Source: Mytilinidion resinicola | Lineage: Eukaryota; Ascomycota; Dothideomycetes; Mytilinidiales; Mytilinidiaceae | NCBI RefSeq assembly: GCF_010093595.1 | Contig: NW_022985438.1 | Location: forward strand, 124,001-188,000 | DNA length: 64,000 bases | Direction: 5' to 3' | Shown: positions 62,627 to 64,000 of the stretch, one piece after another | Numbering within the stretch: the first letter of the stretch is position 1 | How the letters are laid out: each line of letters starts with the position of its first letter | Notes under the pieces: generated by a model | The model's input: the letters and a program-made list of their open reading frames with translations, nothing else | Told to the model about the DNA's origin: nothing | The model's database searches: none | Position numbers and translations under genes: made by a program

Positions 62627-64000
62627 CTAATTAAACCTCCTCGCTTTCCTCTTCGGACTCTCCATATCCTGTCCCCCTTTCTTTTCCTTCTTCTTGCCCC
62701 CCCTTTGCACCACCACCTCCTCCTTTTTCGTACTCTCCTCCTCCGCCCCCGCATACGCCAACAACCTCGCCAACGCCGGATTAAACCGCTCCATAACCGC
62801 AATATCCCCAATTCGCACCCTCATATAGTCAAACGCAATCGCCACCTTCATATCCCCCTTGACCCGAATCACCTGCTCCCGTCCCGCGGAACCCCGCAGC
62901 CTAGGCGACGGCGATCTTCCCCTCTCCACCTCCGGCGCATCTACCATCCCCTCCTCCCCTCCGCTTTCTTCCCCATCCTCCCGCCCCAACGCATCCCCCT
63001 CCTCCTCGTCCTCCTCCTCTTCATCCTCCACCTCCCTCAGCACAGGAATCTTCTGATACCTCTGACTAAAATGAGTCAGCACAACCCCCCTCGCGCCCAT
63101 CCACCCCGCCACCCTCAGCGCCTCGCTCGTCGTACTATGCTTCTTCGCCACGGCATCCGCCGCCAGCTCGTCATCAAACGTCGCCTCATGAACCAACACA
63201 CTCGTCCCCTGGCCAATACTCGCAAAGCGGCCTGACGGGCGACAATCACCGCTATAGCTGACTTTTAGCGGCGGCGTGTCCGGGGCCGCGGACGCGTCCG
63301 GCGGGAAGGTGAGGCAGACGGCCATGGCGCCGTGGCAGTGGTTGACGAAGACGGCTTGGATGTCTGCTACGCCGAGCAGGGCTTCGTACGAGGACGGCGG
63401 GACCTTTGTCGGCGTCCACTGGCCGCCGGGCGCCGCGTAGAGGGTGAGTTCGGAGGCCTTGGAGGCCGCGGTCAGGCGGAAGCGGTCGTTGCCCGAGATG
63501 CAGAGGGGGAGCAGGCGGGAGAAGCCGAAGTCTTCAACGGCAGCGTACTCGTGTAGCCAGGAGGCCATGCCCATGTGCGAGACGACGGCGAGGCGGCGCT
63601 GGGGAGGGCTCCCGGGAGCTGGTTTGAGGTTGGGAGATTCGGTGGTGGGGGTAGAGTCGTGGACGACGGAGTACCATGCTTTGATGAGTGAGGCGGTGCC
63701 GAGATGGTGGTCGGCGTGGAGGTGGCTGATCCAAATCATTCGCAGATCTCTCAGCACTTCTTTGAGTTCGGCGGGCTTGAAGACGCGCCTGAGCTGGCCG
63801 AGGGTGTTTTCGCCGCAGTCTAGGAGGTAGCTGCCCACGCCTGGCACGCGGACGAGGGTGGCGGAGACGTTGCGGTACTTGGACGGTTGAGCAGATCCAG
63901 TACCCAAGGTGATAATTTCAGTGTCTGGACGTGGCATTTTCTGCTTCCATGCATCTAAGGTTCCCCGTGAAGCCTGGATTTCTTCTCGAGCGGACTTTGC
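62627..64000 (-). CDS. TRZ1: tRNase Z, long form (ELAC2/Trz1-like), 5' part off the window
   Basis: Endonuclease that removes 3' trailers from precursor tRNAs in nucleus and mitochondria. Only the C-terminal half is inside: the frame is open to position 64000 and reads AREEIQASRGTLDAWKQKMP before PDTEIITLGTGSAQPSKYRN, then SATLVRVPGVGSYLLDCGEN and TLGQLRRVF. This is the catalytic metallo-beta-lactamase half of the long form. Zinc ligands: ISHLHADHHLG (HxHxDH), VVSHMGMASWL and VNHCHGAMAV, YSGDCRPS and LTHFSQRY. An acidic run (VEDEEEEDEEEGDALG, with further Asp/Glu/Gly) follows HFSQRYQKIP, and a Lys-rich tail (QRGGKKKEKKGG, then SPKRKARRF) ends the protein. The ATG at 63937 is internal, not the start. 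Confidence 0.93.
   Translation of the reverse strand, partial: AKSAREEIQASRGTLDAWKQKMPRPDTEIITLGTGSAQPSKYRNVSATLVRVPGVGSYLLDCGENTLGQLRRVFKPAELKEVLRDLRMIWISHLHADHHLGTASLIKAWYSVVHDSTPTTESPNLKPAPGSPPQRRLAVVSHMGMASWLHEYAAVEDFGFSRLLPLCISGNDRFRLTAASKASELTLYAAPGGQWTPTKVPPSSYEALLGVADIQAVFVNHCHGAMAVCLTFPPDASAAPDTPPLKVSYSGDCRPSGRFASIGQGTSVLVHEATFDDELAADAVAKKHSTTSEALRVAGWMGARGVVLTHFSQRYQKIPVLREVEDEEEEDEEEGDALGREDGEESGGEEGMVDAPEVERGRSPSPRLRGSAGREQVIRVKGDMKVAIAFDYMRVRIGDIAVMERFNPALARLLAYAGAEEESTKKEEVVVQRGGKKKEKKGGQDMESPKRKARRFN

Noticed and set aside
1..64000. CRISPR arrays, bacterial operons or ribosome binding sites
   Set aside because: No regularly spaced short repeats occur and introns throughout show that the sequence is eukaryotic.

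Overview
This window looks like nuclear DNA of a filamentous ascomycete (Pezizomycotina; Dothideomycetes is a guess). The evidence is short introns of about 50-75 nt with GTAAGT-like donors and CTRAY branch points, and fungus-restricted families: HET domain, Zn2Cys6 regulator, Opi1/CCG-8, PDR-type ABC transporter, DUF4048 and LPxEIR F-box-like proteins. No rRNA, tRNA or CRISPR array could be supported.

The layout alternates housekeeping genes with decayed, repeat-rich stretches. From the left: a membrane-protein gene running off the edge (1-1.4 kb); a repeat-bearing gap; a broken HET-domain gene (4.5-6.4 kb); a germinal-centre kinase (7.4-9.7 kb); a DUF4048 protein and TIM22 (11.6-14.5 kb); three LPxE(I/L)R proteins, one interrupted (16.1-19.4 kb); a Zn2Cys6 regulator and a mitochondrial-targeted protein (20.4-23.1 kb); a graveyard with phosphotransferase and multicopper-oxidase fragments (23.5-26.5 kb); two short DNA transposons with TA target-site duplications (27.0-28.3 kb); two uncharacterised proteins (29.8-33.3 kb); a PDR transporter and, 3.9 kb away and divergent, an Opi1-like regulator (33.9-44.2 kb); a membrane protein and a 3'-5' exonuclease with HRDC domains (44.9-48.9 kb); an acidic protein (50.5-51.3 kb); a 228-bp tandem duplication and two decayed F-box paralogs (51.8-54.5 kb); a MOCS1-type molybdenum-cofactor gene (55.3-60.6 kb); a secreted protein; and the 3' part of tRNase Z, which runs off the right edge.

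Two themes stand out. First, several duplicated or dispensable genes carry in-frame stops that a single C-to-T change at CAG, CAA or CGA would explain. In two places a sister copy in the window keeps the sense codon. This is what repeat-induced point mutation (RIP) would leave. Second, the MOCS1-like gene has a splice donor lying over the MoaA stop codon, so an unspliced transcript makes MoaA alone and a spliced one makes a MoaA-MoaC fusion. About 1,030 codons of unfamiliar sequence separate the two enzymes, and part of that sequence resembles a retroelement-type beta-barrel segment.

All exon boundaries were read by eye from splice consensus and frame continuity. Domain calls rest on recognised motifs, not on searches.
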